From Paenibacillus agilis (lineage in GTDB: Bacteria > Bacillota > Bacilli > Paenibacillales > Paenibacillaceae), in contig NZ_VNJK01000001.1 of assembly GCF_007786455.1 (NCBI RefSeq), forward strand, positions 2,378,074 to 2,442,073: 64,000 bases of DNA. Direction: 5' to 3'. The position numbers and the translations under genes were made by a program. Under the pieces are notes generated by a model, which saw nothing but the letters and a program-made list of their open reading frames with translations, was not told the DNA's origin and did no database searches. Below are positions 1 through 8,568 of the stretch, piece after piece. Each line of letters begins with the position of its first letter. The stretch's first letter is position 1.

Positions 1-11
1 TAACCATAAAA

Positions 12-30
12 CATGACAACTAATGTCATG
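12..30. promoter_or_regulatory. inverted repeat, possible operator of the WYL regulator
   Basis: CATGACA and TGTCATG form a perfect 7-bp inverted repeat with a 5-nt spacer, ending 23 nt before the proposed TTG start of the regulator. Position and symmetry fit an autoregulatory site for a helix-turn-helix protein. The region upstream lies outside the window, so the promoter cannot be seen. Confidence 0.4.
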
Positions 31-53
31 ATAAAAAAGAAAAGGTGAAGGAC

Positions 54-992
54 TTGTCTAAAGCAAAACGATTATTAGATATTCTCTTGTTTGCCAGCGC
101 GAAAAAGAAGTTTACTGCACAGGAAATCGCAGATGAATTCCGCATATCTGTTCGCACGGTACACCGATATATATTGGATTTGAGCGATATGGGTCTACCC
201 GTTTACGCGGAGCAGGGCCGGAACGGAGGCTATACCGTACTTTCGAGCAAGATGCTGCCGCCTATTTTATTTACGGAAGAAGAAGCGGTTGCCATCTTTT
301 TTGCCTTTCAATCTTTAAGCTACTATCGTGATTTGCCATTTGATGCTGAAATCAGCTCCGTTGCCCAAAAGCTATATCGTTCCTTACAAGTTGATGCCAA
401 AGGTAAAGTAGATAAAGTATGCTCCTACATCGCTTTTTGGAATCCTAAACGGACGATTGATACTCCTTTTTTAAAAGACACGTTAGAAGCTGCCATTGAA
501 AATAAAAATATACATATGCACTATGAATCAAAAGGAGGAACAAAGACCAAGCACATTCGACCTATTGGGGTGTACGCGCATGATGGTTTATGGTATTTGC
601 CTGCATTTGATTATACGAAGCAAAAAGTACTGCTTTATCGTATCGATCGAATTCTTTCCATCATTTCGACGGAAGAAAACAAAGATGAATATATGAATTT
701 AGAACAATGGTTTGGCTCCTATGAAATAAAGCAACCTGTTCGGCTCCATGTCCAATTGACGCAAGAAGGCGTGCGGCAGTGCAAAAGCGTCCCTAGCTTA
801 GAGGGGATTGTCATCATTCATGAAGATGGAACGGGATATATTGATTCACCTATAGACAAAGGTGAGATTGACTTTTCAATGCCCCTATTTTATAGACTTG
901 GTCCTCATGCACGTGTTATAGAACCGCAGGAATTAATAGATGGCATGCGCAAACATGCGGAAGGAATTTTGATGATGTACCAAGATAACTAA
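54..992 (+). CDS. HTH/WYL-domain transcriptional regulator (YafY type)
   Basis: A 312-residue DNA-binding regulator. The N-terminal HTH_11-type winged helix (about residues 3-60) is followed by a WYL ligand-sensing domain; the W-Y-L signature is visible at about residues 180-182 (GLWYLPAFD), preceded by the typical RPIGVY strand. A GTG at 45 also opens the frame but lies inside the Shine-Dalgarno AAAGGTGA (41-48), so the TTG at 54, five bases downstream of it, is the better start. The gene stands alone; the facing gene is separated by a terminator. The inverted repeat at 12-30 suggests autoregulation. The ligand and targets are unknown; WYL proteins often control nearby stress or resistance genes. 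Confidence 0.85.
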   Translation: MSKAKRLLDILLFASAKKKFTAQEIADEFRISVRTVHRYILDLSDMGLPVYAEQGRNGGYTVLSSKMLPPILFTEEEAVAIFFAFQSLSYYRDLPFDAEISSVAQKLYRSLQVDAKGKVDKVCSYIAFWNPKRTIDTPFLKDTLEAAIENKNIHMHYESKGGTKTKHIRPIGVYAHDGLWYLPAFDYTKQKVLLYRIDRILSIISTEENKDEYMNLEQWFGSYEIKQPVRLHVQLTQEGVRQCKSVPSLEGIVIIHEDGTGYIDSPIDKGEIDFSMPLFYRLGPHARVIEPQELIDGMRKHAEGILMMYQDN

Positions 993-1060
993 TCATTCAA
1001 GTTTCATGTTAGAGACCCGTAATTTTCGGCAGCCTCAGATAAATCTTTGTACAACGAACA

Positions 1061-1100
1061 AAAGGTCGGTTCCCTTCACGTACAGGAGACCGACCTCTTT
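1061..1100. terminator. bidirectional intrinsic terminator
   Basis: AGGTCGGT (1063-1070) pairs with ACCGACCT (1089-1096) around a short loop, followed by TTT on the plus strand and preceded by AAA. It sits between the convergent WYL gene and the YrzF-like kinase gene and probably serves both. Confidence 0.7.
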
Positions 1101-1120
1101 AGGGTCAACATAAAGCTATC

Positions 1121-1798
1121 CTATTTTCCAAAAAACAGCCTTCTAATGCGCTCTGCAAAATCCTGCAGGCTTCCACTTGCCGGATCAAAACGGTAATATC
1201 CGTTTTTCACCGCTTCGAGCAGCCAGCTCGATACTTTCTCACCTTCTAGCAAAGGATAGACATTATCGTAAGCCCAGACGAGATGCTCCCAACGCTTGTC
1301 GTTGCCAGGCTGTATATATTCGGATACATCGAGTACCTTTCCTCGACCGTCCTGCAGCAATATATTTTTCAAATGGATATCTCGTGGGTTCAATCCTCGT
1401 TCCCGGACAAATGCTCGTGCTGCTTCTACGTCATCTACAACTTGTCTAGGTATAGGAACTCCCAGGAGCAAGCAATCGTACAGTGTTATTCCTCGTTCAT
1501 GGCTAATAACTACATATCGATCCCCAGCGCCGAAATAGACAGGAAAATACGGACTGCCCTTCAACGCTTCATACACGCTTATCTCCGCTTCCTTCTTAGG
1601 AAGTGCCTCAGTTGCGTAGAGCTTATATGCGTATTGCGGCATCTGTTTATGGACAAATACAGCAGCATCCGTACCGATCCCTATACAGTGCAATTCATCC
1701 GATTCCCCTTCAATCGTCACCGGATCATTGACACCTTGCTTAATGACTTCCATTCGAGACAGGGCGTGTTCAGCCCTCCTCCATTGCTCACTATTCAT
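1121..1798 (-). CDS. YrzF-like protein kinase family protein
   Basis: A 225-residue small kinase-fold protein resembling Bacillus YrzF. Visible elements are the glycine-rich loop region (GIGTDAAVF), an invariant-type lysine in YAYKLY (about K59), the catalytic loop NPRDIHLKNILL (D140, N145) and a DFG-equivalent DVS (D157). It lacks the large C-lobe of Hanks kinases, so it may phosphorylate a small substrate or be a pseudokinase. Two ATG codons are possible. The second (1798) is preferred because GAGGTGG lies four bases before it; this Shine-Dalgarno overlaps the stop codon of the upstream 87-codon frame, which implies translational coupling. No extracellular domain is present. Confidence 0.7.
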   Translation of the reverse strand: MNSEQWRRAEHALSRMEVIKQGVNDPVTIEGESDELHCIGIGTDAAVFVHKQMPQYAYKLYATEALPKKEAEISVYEALKGSPYFPVYFGAGDRYVVISHERGITLYDCLLLGVPIPRQVVDDVEAARAFVRERGLNPRDIHLKNILLQDGRGKVLDVSEYIQPGNDKRWEHLVWAYDNVYPLLEGEKVSSWLLEAVKNGYYRFDPASGSLQDFAERIRRLFFGK

Positions 1799-1806
1799 AA
1801 GCCACC

Positions 1807-2070
1807 TCATTTGGATGTTGCTAAATTAGACGGTACTCTGTTCATTTGATACCCAATAATGTGAGATAGTAAAACTTCTTTCATACTTCTTACGAGATCT
1901 TTAAGAGGTAAATTGAACAGAGCTTGGCCATGTTCTTTGGTTAATGAAACAAAGCTAAGATTATTATATCTCTCATTTCCATAGATGCAAAAAGCTACAT
2001 CTCTAGTATATTCACAATGGTTTCCGTATATATCAAAAGCTTCTTGCTTCGAGTCTATATGTTTTTCCAT
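1807..2070 (-). CDS. hypothetical protein coupled to the kinase
   Basis: An 87-residue frame of no recognised family, with several aromatic residues and no membrane segment. Its TGA overlaps the Shine-Dalgarno of the YrzF-like kinase downstream, the arrangement expected of a co-translated partner. Against it, no convincing ribosome binding site precedes its ATG. It could be a real small partner protein or only a leader frame. Confidence 0.4.
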   Translation of the reverse strand: MEKHIDSKQEAFDIYGNHCEYTRDVAFCIYGNERYNNLSFVSLTKEHGQALFNLPLKDLVRSMKEVLLSHIIGYQMNRVPSNLATSK

Positions 2071-2167
2071 GATGGCAAAATAGTAGTGTTTGTGGTTTCT
2101 AAGAGGTGGTATTTTTTCCTACATATGAGTTGAGTTCTTGATCCAGAAATGTATGTAGATAGTATAA

Positions 2168-2203
2168 GCCGGCTCTATCACAGCTAATGCGACAGAACCG
2201 GCT
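2168..2203 (-). terminator. hairpin downstream of the ABC-F gene
   Basis: AGCCGG and CCGGCT arms enclose a 24-nt loop just after the ABC-F stop. The following bases are only moderately T-rich (TTATAC), so it is a weak terminator or an mRNA 3-prime stabilising hairpin. Confidence 0.4.
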
Positions 2204-2216
2204 CTGTTAACATGTA

Positions 2217-3773
2217 TTAAAATACTTTTGTCGTCCAGGATTCACAGTTCCATGTTTCTGTAACAACATCACGATAGAATTCTGGTTCGTGGGAAATGAG
2301 CAGAATGCTGCCTTTGTATGCTTTCAACGCACGCTTCAGTTCATCCTTCGCATCAACGTCCAAGTGGTTCGTCGGCTCATCGAGTACGAGCAAGTTTGTC
2401 TCGTTATTAATAAGCTTACATAGACGTACCTTTGCCTTCTCGCCACCGCTGAGAACTTGGATCTTGCTCTCAATATGCTTCGTCGTAAGTCCGCACTTCG
2501 CTAACGCTGCACGCACCTCGAATTGAGAGAAGGATGGGAATTCGCCCCAAATCTCTTCGATACAAGTGTTTGTGTTTGCTTCTTTCATTTCCTGTTGGAA
2601 ATAGCCGATTGCTAAGTTTTCACCAAGCTCGACAGAACCAGAAATCGCTTTGATTTCACCCAAGATACTGCGCAGCAAGGTAGTCTTACCGATACCGTTC
2701 GCACCCACAAAAGCAATCTTTTGACCGCGTTCCATACGCAGGTTAAGCGGACGAGACAACGGCTCATCATAGCCGATAACAAGATCTTTTGTTTCGAAAA
2801 TAAGCTTGCTGGAAGCTCTAGCATCCTTGAAGTTGAATTGTGGCTTCGGTTTTTCTTGAGCAAGCTCGATAACATCCATTTTATCCAGCTTCTTTTGTCT
2901 GGACATCGCCATGTTACGAGTCGCTACACTTGCCTTGTTACGGGCAACGAAGTCTTTCAATTCAGCAATCTCCTGCTGTTGACGCTTATAAGCAGATTCA
3001 AGCTGCTGCTTTTTCATTTCGTACACTTGTTGGAATTTATCATAGTCACCAACATAGCGGTTCAACTCTTGATTTTCCATATGATAAATCATATTAATTA
3101 CACTGTTAAGGAACGGGATATCATGTGAAATCAAAATGAATGCATTCTCATACGCCAGTAAGTAGCGTTTTAACCATTCGATATGCTGCTCATCCAAATA
3201 GTTCGTCGGCTCGTCCAATAGCAAGATGTCCGGCTTCTCAAGCAATAGCTTCGCCAACAATACTTTCGTACGTTGTCCGCCGCTGAGGTCATGAACGTCT
3301 TTATCCAGTCCGATATCATTAAGTCCAAGTCCGCGAGCGGTTTCTTCGACTTTAGCATCGATCAAGTAGAAGTCTTGATTCGTCAACGTATCTTGAATCG
3401 TACCGACATCTTCAAGAAGCTTCTCCAGCTCTTCGGGCGTTACATCCCCCATCTTGCCGTACATATCATTCATTTCTTGTTCCATATCAAATAGATATTG
3501 GAAAGCACTTCTTAAGATATCACGAATGGACGATCCCTTTGTAAGTACAGCATGCTGATCCAAATATCCAACACGCATGCGTTTGGACCATTCGACTTTA
3601 CCTTCATCTGGTTGAAGCTTGCCTGTGATAATGTTCATAAAAGTGGACTTACCTTCACCGTTTGCACCGATTAGTCCAATGTGTTCGCCTTTAAGCAGGC
3701 GGAAGGAAACGTCTTTAAAGATCGCACGATCTCCAAAGCCGTGGCTTAATTTCTCTACGTTTAATATGCTCAT
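2217..3773 (-). CDS. ykpA: ABC-F family ATPase, YkpA type
   Basis: A 518-residue soluble tandem ABC ATPase of the ribosome-associated ABC-F class. Both nucleotide-binding domains are intact: Walker A GANGEGKST and GANGIGKTT, signatures LSGGQRTK and LSGGEKAK, Walker B LLLDEPTN and LVLDEPTN. Between them lies the charged linker with KASVATRNMAMSRQKKLDKM. From memory the sequence closely matches Bacillus YkpA, a YbiT-like protein, rather than an antibiotic-resistance ABC-F such as VmlR. A GTG at 3782 opens the frame but forms part of the Shine-Dalgarno AAGGTG; the ATG at 3773, six bases downstream, gives the family N-terminus MSILNVEKLSHGFGD. No leader attenuator is seen upstream. It is likely to act on stalled ribosomes. 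Confidence 0.92.
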   Translation of the reverse strand: MSILNVEKLSHGFGDRAIFKDVSFRLLKGEHIGLIGANGEGKSTFMNIITGKLQPDEGKVEWSKRMRVGYLDQHAVLTKGSSIRDILRSAFQYLFDMEQEMNDMYGKMGDVTPEELEKLLEDVGTIQDTLTNQDFYLIDAKVEETARGLGLNDIGLDKDVHDLSGGQRTKVLLAKLLLEKPDILLLDEPTNYLDEQHIEWLKRYLLAYENAFILISHDIPFLNSVINMIYHMENQELNRYVGDYDKFQQVYEMKKQQLESAYKRQQQEIAELKDFVARNKASVATRNMAMSRQKKLDKMDVIELAQEKPKPQFNFKDARASSKLIFETKDLVIGYDEPLSRPLNLRMERGQKIAFVGANGIGKTTLLRSILGEIKAISGSVELGENLAIGYFQQEMKEANTNTCIEEIWGEFPSFSQFEVRAALAKCGLTTKHIESKIQVLSGGEKAKVRLCKLINNETNLLVLDEPTNHLDVDAKDELKRALKAYKGSILLISHEPEFYRDVVTETWNCESWTTKVF

Positions 3774-3985
3774 CCATGACACCTTTTCTAATATACTTTT
3801 TACTCGACTTATTATAAACGTTATCGGGTCTATAACTCAATGTGTAACTATGTATTTTATTAGTGATACTTAGAACTACATATCGCCAGCATGGATCACT
3901 GACATGGTTACATAATTATTAAGAATTCATTTTCCAAAGATTCTCAGCTTATGATACATCTATCATATTATATAAGGAGGAGCTT

Positions 3986-4585
3986 ATGAGAAGTTTATAT
4001 GCTATGCTCGGAAGCGTCGTTACGATAATAGCTAGTTATCTAGTCGTTTATATTTTAATAGGAATATTTTATTTTAGTAAATTTAGTCCGCAAGAGACGT
4101 TTTCACCTGGATTTCTAGTGTACGCCACAGGAATTATCGCATTTCCCGTGCTTACTATTTTAGTGAGCATTATTTATTTCAAATGGTATGGGAACATTAA
4201 TGTGCGTGGGATTGCAGTCGGAGGTGTGCTTGGATTATGGCTGTATACATTAGTAAATGAGTATCTTTTTAGATTTGTTCCGTATTCAGCTTTTATACAA
4301 ATAATGTTAGACTGTATTCCGCTGCTTCTCATTATTATTGGCTACAAATTCGTAACACACAAGCTGTCAGACAACAAAGTAAAGTTTACATTACTCGGAA
4401 TGGCTATCGGTTGGGTCGTGACCTACGCTGCTGTGATTGGTATGCGCGCTGCTCAAAATTCACTCACTTCCTATTTTCATTTTGATACATTCGAAAAATC
4501 CATTGTTTTGGGAGTGATAGCGATATCCGGAGTTGCAGGTTGGCTTTTGTCTAAAAATACAAAAAAGAAAATAATTAAATCTTAA
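3986..4585 (+). CDS. polytopic membrane protein of unknown function
   Basis: A 199-residue integral membrane protein with about six hydrophobic segments (roughly residues 8-30, 45-65, 75-92, 103-120, 133-152, 172-190) and a basic C-terminus (KNTKKKIIK) that is probably cytoplasmic. It starts after a very good ribosome binding site (AAGGAGG, 5-6 nt before ATG). No catalytic motif or family signature was recognised. It stands alone, divergent from the ABC-F gene, and is closed by a strong terminator. Confidence 0.75.
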   Translation: MRSLYAMLGSVVTIIASYLVVYILIGIFYFSKFSPQETFSPGFLVYATGIIAFPVLTILVSIIYFKWYGNINVRGIAVGGVLGLWLYTLVNEYLFRFVPYSAFIQIMLDCIPLLLIIIGYKFVTHKLSDNKVKFTLLGMAIGWVVTYAAVIGMRAAQNSLTSYFHFDTFEKSIVLGVIAISGVAGWLLSKNTKKKIIKS

Positions 4586-4630
4586 AATTCCACTATTTAA
4601 TAGAAATGCGATACATAATCTGCACAATAT

Positions 4631-4662
4631 GAGCCGAACCTTACTTGTTTTAGGTTCGGCTC
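4631..4662. terminator. bidirectional terminator
   Basis: GAGCCGAACCT and AGGTTCGGCTC form a perfect 11-bp stem with a 10-nt loop, between the convergent membrane-protein gene and DUF2332 gene. Confidence 0.75.
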
Positions 4663-4717
4663 AAACAAGTATCTCTACTGGCCTCGAACATAGGTTGCTC
4701 CTATTCAATCTTAAATC

Positions 4718-5743
4718 TCAAAGCTTCCATTGGAACCAACGAGCATGTCCTTCCGTTTCGGCTAACGTTTCCTTATACTCCTTTCCTCCGACATAATAAT
4801 CAAGATGGAGTAGTCCCGAATCCCACATATTATTGTAAAGATGAAAAACATCCCTCTCTTCGCTAAGCTTCTTAATACACCTTTCCAGTTCTTGCTTACC
4901 TTCTGTTGGTATTTGATTGGCTACATGCGTGTGGAACACACAAAGCACAGACTCTTTAGGTATTTGCAAAGCAATCTCCGGAAGCAGCTTCACACCATCA
5001 CCTTCGATGAATTGAAGCGTTTGCTCTTTTGCACATTGCGCAGCTTTTGCAAAATGGATTCTCCGTTCCAGATGCTCTGGCCATATCAATGCGTTTAGCC
5101 ATAAATAATCTTCTGGATCATTTAGATCATTAATATGTAAATCTAGTCCTATTCTACTCGTAACTGGAGGACTTTGTTCAAAAATAACAGGACGTCGAGC
5201 TCCTTTTATTTCGGCATGAATGTGCAACTCAGAACGTGCACCACCATAAATCTCATTATCTGAGTTATAGGAGTAACTATATTTATCCCACAGCAGTTGC
5301 AAACCCGCGCTTGTCCCCATTTCAATTAATGCTAATGGTCGCTTCGTTTTCTCATACATATAACAAAAAGCCGGATACAGATAAGAACAGCGTCTAACTT
5401 CATTTGTCTGTACAAGCTTGTTCTGTAATAACGGTATCATATCGAGCTGATTCGTTAAGCAGAATTCCTTGAAGTGAGGAAATGCCTCTGTGACCTTTCT
5501 AGGATAGTTGACAAGGCTTGCATAAAATTCTCTTAATTCATGACCGTAACCTTTCAGCAATAGATAATGAACCGCCCCAAAGAAAAGATTGGGTACAGGT
5601 TGCCCTTGTCTTGCATGAGCAGCCAATTTGAGCAATTCATCATCAATCGCTATTTTTTCAGACAAGTGTTCGTACAAGCTGCTCGATCCCTTGCATTCCC
5701 TCGCTGCGAATACCATAAAATGTTTGGATAAAGAAGAAGTCAT
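4718..5743 (-). CDS. DUF2332 family protein
   Basis: A 341-residue cytoplasmic protein of the DUF2332 family. The motif LIEMGTSAGLQLLWDKY (about residues 139-155) resembles motif I of an S-adenosylmethionine-binding Rossmann fold, but no substrate is known for the family. Other conserved-looking blocks are LFFGAVHYLLL near residues 53-63 and LCVFHTHVANQIP near the C-terminus. A strong ribosome binding site (AAGGAGTG) precedes the ATG by seven bases. The gene is monocistronic. A methyltransferase role is possible but not shown. Confidence 0.8.
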   Translation of the reverse strand: MTSSLSKHFMVFAARECKGSSSLYEHLSEKIAIDDELLKLAAHARQGQPVPNLFFGAVHYLLLKGYGHELREFYASLVNYPRKVTEAFPHFKEFCLTNQLDMIPLLQNKLVQTNEVRRCSYLYPAFCYMYEKTKRPLALIEMGTSAGLQLLWDKYSYSYNSDNEIYGGARSELHIHAEIKGARRPVIFEQSPPVTSRIGLDLHINDLNDPEDYLWLNALIWPEHLERRIHFAKAAQCAKEQTLQFIEGDGVKLLPEIALQIPKESVLCVFHTHVANQIPTEGKQELERCIKKLSEERDVFHLYNNMWDSGLLHLDYYVGGKEYKETLAETEGHARWFQWKL

Positions 5744-5908
5744 TCACACACACTCCTTATCACCTATTTATTGGTATTTCATCACCTTATTTCGATAAAT
5801 AATATTTAATACTTTTTGTTGAATATATAGAAATAATTTATTAGGATTTCAGTACCTGCCCTAGTTCTCTCTTAGTCATCGATAATAGTAATCTCCTTTA
5901 ATAAGCAC

Positions 5909-5973
5909 AAAAAAAGCCATAGCTACTCTACCTTGAGATATCACTTATCACGAGTAATCTCTATAGTCATGGC
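5909..5973 (-). terminator. long imperfect hairpin terminator
   Basis: On the minus strand GCCAT...ATGGC arms with further internal pairing are followed by seven T residues. It lies about 50 bp after the stop of the 65-codon gene at 6024-6221. Confidence 0.65.
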
Positions 5974-6023
5974 TTATATTTGGTTTGTTTATGTGATTAT
6001 ATCTTAATTGTACATCTATTTTC

Positions 6024-6221
6024 CTATCTCAATATATTTTTAAAAGCTTCCGTTTGCTGCTTAATACCAACCTCCGCTGCAAAACGCTCGATACTGGATG
6101 CTCCGCCTTTTACCGCGTATTTGGCTGATATTCCCGCTCCCACAGCGACACCGATAATATGCTCTCTTTGAATAGCTTGCTGCTGCATTTTTTCTATGAT
6201 TTGCTCTTTGCTTATTGCCAA
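6024..6221 (-). CDS. small hypothetical alanine-rich protein
   Basis: A 65-residue protein without a recognised family. Residues 1-20 are charged and helical (KEQIIEKMQQQAIQREHII); the centre is alanine/glycine-rich (GVAVGAGISAKYAVKGGAS). The start is TTG at 6221 with an excellent AAAGGAG nine bases upstream, and a terminator follows, so it looks like a real one-gene unit. It is divergent from ada. Its centre could form a membrane-active helix, but it is too short and polar to call a transmembrane segment. Confidence 0.6.
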   Translation of the reverse strand: MAISKEQIIEKMQQQAIQREHIIGVAVGAGISAKYAVKGGASSIERFAAEVGIKQQTEAFKNILR

Positions 6222-6398
6222 TAGGATGAACTCCTTTGTTCACTTGATTATGTCGTTCATTTACAAACCTTTTATTTGTTTACGGAAATTTTATTATGTA
6301 AACTAAAATCAATGCCTGATTTTCGGCGGACAGTCTTTAGTTGGATGGCTATAATGATCATAAATAAAGCTAGTCAATTTGAAATAAGGGTGAACGAA

Positions 6399-7448
6399 AT
6401 GACATTTAAAATTGAGCGTAAACAGGAGTATTATCAAGCGTTGATTGATAAAGAAACGGAATACGAAGGTCTATTTTATGTGGGAGTGAAGACAACAGGC
6501 GTATTTTGCCGTCCAACTTGTCCCGCTAGAAAACCTAAATTTGAAAATTGTGAGTTTTTTGAGACAGCGAAACAAGCGCTGCTGGCCTCTTTTCGCCCTT
6601 GCAAAAGATGTCGCCCTCTTTCCCATCCTAACCATGTCTCAGAAATCGTTCGTACTCTTGTTGAGGCTGTTGAGACGAATCCTGAAAAAAGATGGAAAGA
6701 TGCAGACTTTCAGCAGATATCTATCGATGCCTCTACAGCTCGTCGTCAATTTAAAAAGCGATTCGGAATGACATTTGTGGAATACGCACGTGCAAGACGC
6801 ATGGGAATTGCCATGAAGCAAATAAGAGAAGGCGAACATGTCATAGATGCACAACTTTCGGTTGGTTATGAATCAAGTAGCGGGTTTAGAGATGCATTTT
6901 CACGAATTATGGGTACCGCCCCTAGCTCGCTCGGCAACATTCGCATTCTGAAAGCAGCTTGGTTAGATACAATTTTAGGGCCCATGATTGCTATTGCCGA
7001 TGACGAAGCACTGTATCTGTTGGAATTTGTGGATCGTCGGGGTTTGGAACGAGAGGTTGAACGACTTAGGCAGCGAACAAAGTCTGCGATTATCCCAGGA
7101 GCTGCATCGCCCATACACTCTATCGAAATGGAGCTTAATCAATATTTTGACGGAAAACTCATCGAATTTCAAACACCAATTCGTTATCTTGGATCAGCTT
7201 TTCAGCAAAAAGTATGGGAGCATTTAAGAAAAATTCCTCATGGTGAAACACAATCCTACTCTGAATTAGCATCGTTGATCGGCCATCCAACGGCTTATCG
7301 CGCTGTGGCTCGAGCAAATGGCGCTAACCAGCTTGCCATTATCGTCCCTTGTCATCGCATAATTAATGCCAATGGAGATCTTGGCGGTTACGGAGGCGGA
7401 CTGTCACGAAAGGAGTGGTTGATTAATCACGAACTACAAAGTAAATGA
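6399..7448 (+). CDS. ada: bifunctional Ada: methylphosphotriester and O6-methylguanine DNA methyltransferase, AraC-type regulator
   Basis: A 349-residue full-length Ada. The N-terminal zinc domain shows C37, C41, C68 and C71 (GVFCRPTC...FRPCKRC), with C37 expected to accept methyl groups from phosphotriesters. An AraC-type helix-turn-helix follows (about 95-185, KRFGMTFVEYARARRMG). The C-terminal Ogt domain carries the active-site PCHR (C318) and the GGYGGG segment. Many Bacillales split these activities into AdaA and AdaB; here they are fused as in E. coli. The frame is open from 6276, but the ATG at 6399 is preceded by AAGGGTGA at proper spacing. Methylated Ada probably activates its own promoter. 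The gene stands alone. Confidence 0.93.
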   Translation: MTFKIERKQEYYQALIDKETEYEGLFYVGVKTTGVFCRPTCPARKPKFENCEFFETAKQALLASFRPCKRCRPLSHPNHVSEIVRTLVEAVETNPEKRWKDADFQQISIDASTARRQFKKRFGMTFVEYARARRMGIAMKQIREGEHVIDAQLSVGYESSSGFRDAFSRIMGTAPSSLGNIRILKAAWLDTILGPMIAIADDEALYLLEFVDRRGLEREVERLRQRTKSAIIPGAASPIHSIEMELNQYFDGKLIEFQTPIRYLGSAFQQKVWEHLRKIPHGETQSYSELASLIGHPTAYRAVARANGANQLAIIVPCHRIINANGDLGGYGGGLSRKEWLINHELQSK

Positions 7449-7596
7449 AATCACTCATAGTCTCCAAGTCCTTGACCTGAAACCCATTTCATATTTTACA
7501 ATTGATGTAGGTGATCCCTTCTTCAACAATCGATCCTATCCTTGATTGAATGAAATGCGAATCAACCACATCATAATGTTACAGGAGCTCACTCCC

Positions 7597-8547
7597 ATGG
7601 CGAATATTCATGATATAGCTAAACTGGCTGGTGTTTCGGTTACCACCGTTTCTAGAGTTCTAAACAACCATAAATATGTTTCAGCTGATAAGAGGACTAA
7701 AGTACTTACGATTATTGATGAGCTAAATTATGCTCCTAACCAAAGTGCTATTGACTTAACTCGGGGCGAAACAAAGATGATTGGCCTAATTATCCCTTAC
7801 AACAACAATGCTTGTTTTGATCAATTGTTAAATGGAGTGCTTAACAAAGCTGTTGAAAAGGATTATACGGTTATCGTTCTACCTACTCAATATAATAAAG
7901 AAAAAGAAATTGAATATCTTTCAAAATTAAAAAACAAACAGCTCGATGGCATCATTATTACCTCTAGAGCAAATGATTGGGATACGATTATTCCGTATTC
8001 GGACTATGGTTTAATCGTATCGTACGATTTCACTTCCCATCCTGCAATCGGATGTTCTTATATCGATAGGTATTCATCCTACGTTGAGGCATTTCAACTA
8101 TTGAAAGATAAAGGACATGAACATGTTGCTTTTACGACAGCGAGAGAAACGGAAAGTATGAGTACACAACATTTGATAACGGCATACAAAGAGGTATTTG
8201 GCACATTTATACCCGAATATTATTTGACCGGGTGCAATTGTCTGGATGATGGTGTGGCAGCAGCTAAGAAGCTGCTGCATCTACCTAATAGACCTACCGC
8301 TATTTTTGCCAACGGAGATGAAGTGGCTGGCGGCATTCATATGTACGCAAAGTCAATAAATCTGGATATACCTAGTGATTTAGCGGTTATTGGTCAAGAA
8401 AATCAACCGATTGGTGTAGGCTTAGGAATTACGACTGTCGATCATCAGCTGACCAAAGTTGGGGAGCAGGCATGTGAACTAATTATTTGTAAATCCAATC
8501 AAAAGTTACAAATACCTTATCAGATCATTCAACGATCATCGGTTTGA
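7597..8547 (+). CDS. ccpB: LacI-family regulator, CcpB-like
   Basis: A 316-residue LacI/GalR regulator. The N-terminal HTH is textbook (MANIHDIAKLAGVSVTTVSRVLNNHKYVS), followed by a hinge and a periplasmic-binding-protein-like effector domain (about 60-316). From memory the whole protein aligns well with Bacillus CcpB, including the segments LDGIIITSRANDWD and AIFANGDEVAGGIH. The ATG at 7597 has AGGAG nine bases upstream; the earlier in-frame ATG at 7546 would add 17 non-family residues. It is monocistronic, so its targets are elsewhere or itself. CcpB in Bacillus acts with CcpA in catabolite repression of some sugar operons. Confidence 0.8.
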   Translation: MANIHDIAKLAGVSVTTVSRVLNNHKYVSADKRTKVLTIIDELNYAPNQSAIDLTRGETKMIGLIIPYNNNACFDQLLNGVLNKAVEKDYTVIVLPTQYNKEKEIEYLSKLKNKQLDGIIITSRANDWDTIIPYSDYGLIVSYDFTSHPAIGCSYIDRYSSYVEAFQLLKDKGHEHVAFTTARETESMSTQHLITAYKEVFGTFIPEYYLTGCNCLDDGVAAAKKLLHLPNRPTAIFANGDEVAGGIHMYAKSINLDIPSDLAVIGQENQPIGVGLGITTVDHQLTKVGEQACELIICKSNQKLQIPYQIIQRSSV

Positions 8548-8568
8548 AATAGGTAATTTTAGAGTGTA

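Noticed and set aside
1283-1849. 188-codon plus-strand frame
   Set aside because: It runs antisense through the YrzF-like kinase, has no ribosome binding site and no family character; the kinase explains the coding signal.
2217-3773. antibiotic-resistance ABC-F protein with attenuator leader
   Set aside because: The sequence follows the YkpA/YbiT type, and no leader peptide with competing hairpins is visible upstream.
5909-5973. long hairpin as a miniature transposable element
   Set aside because: No target-site duplication or second copy in the window; a T-run after the stem makes a terminator the simpler reading.
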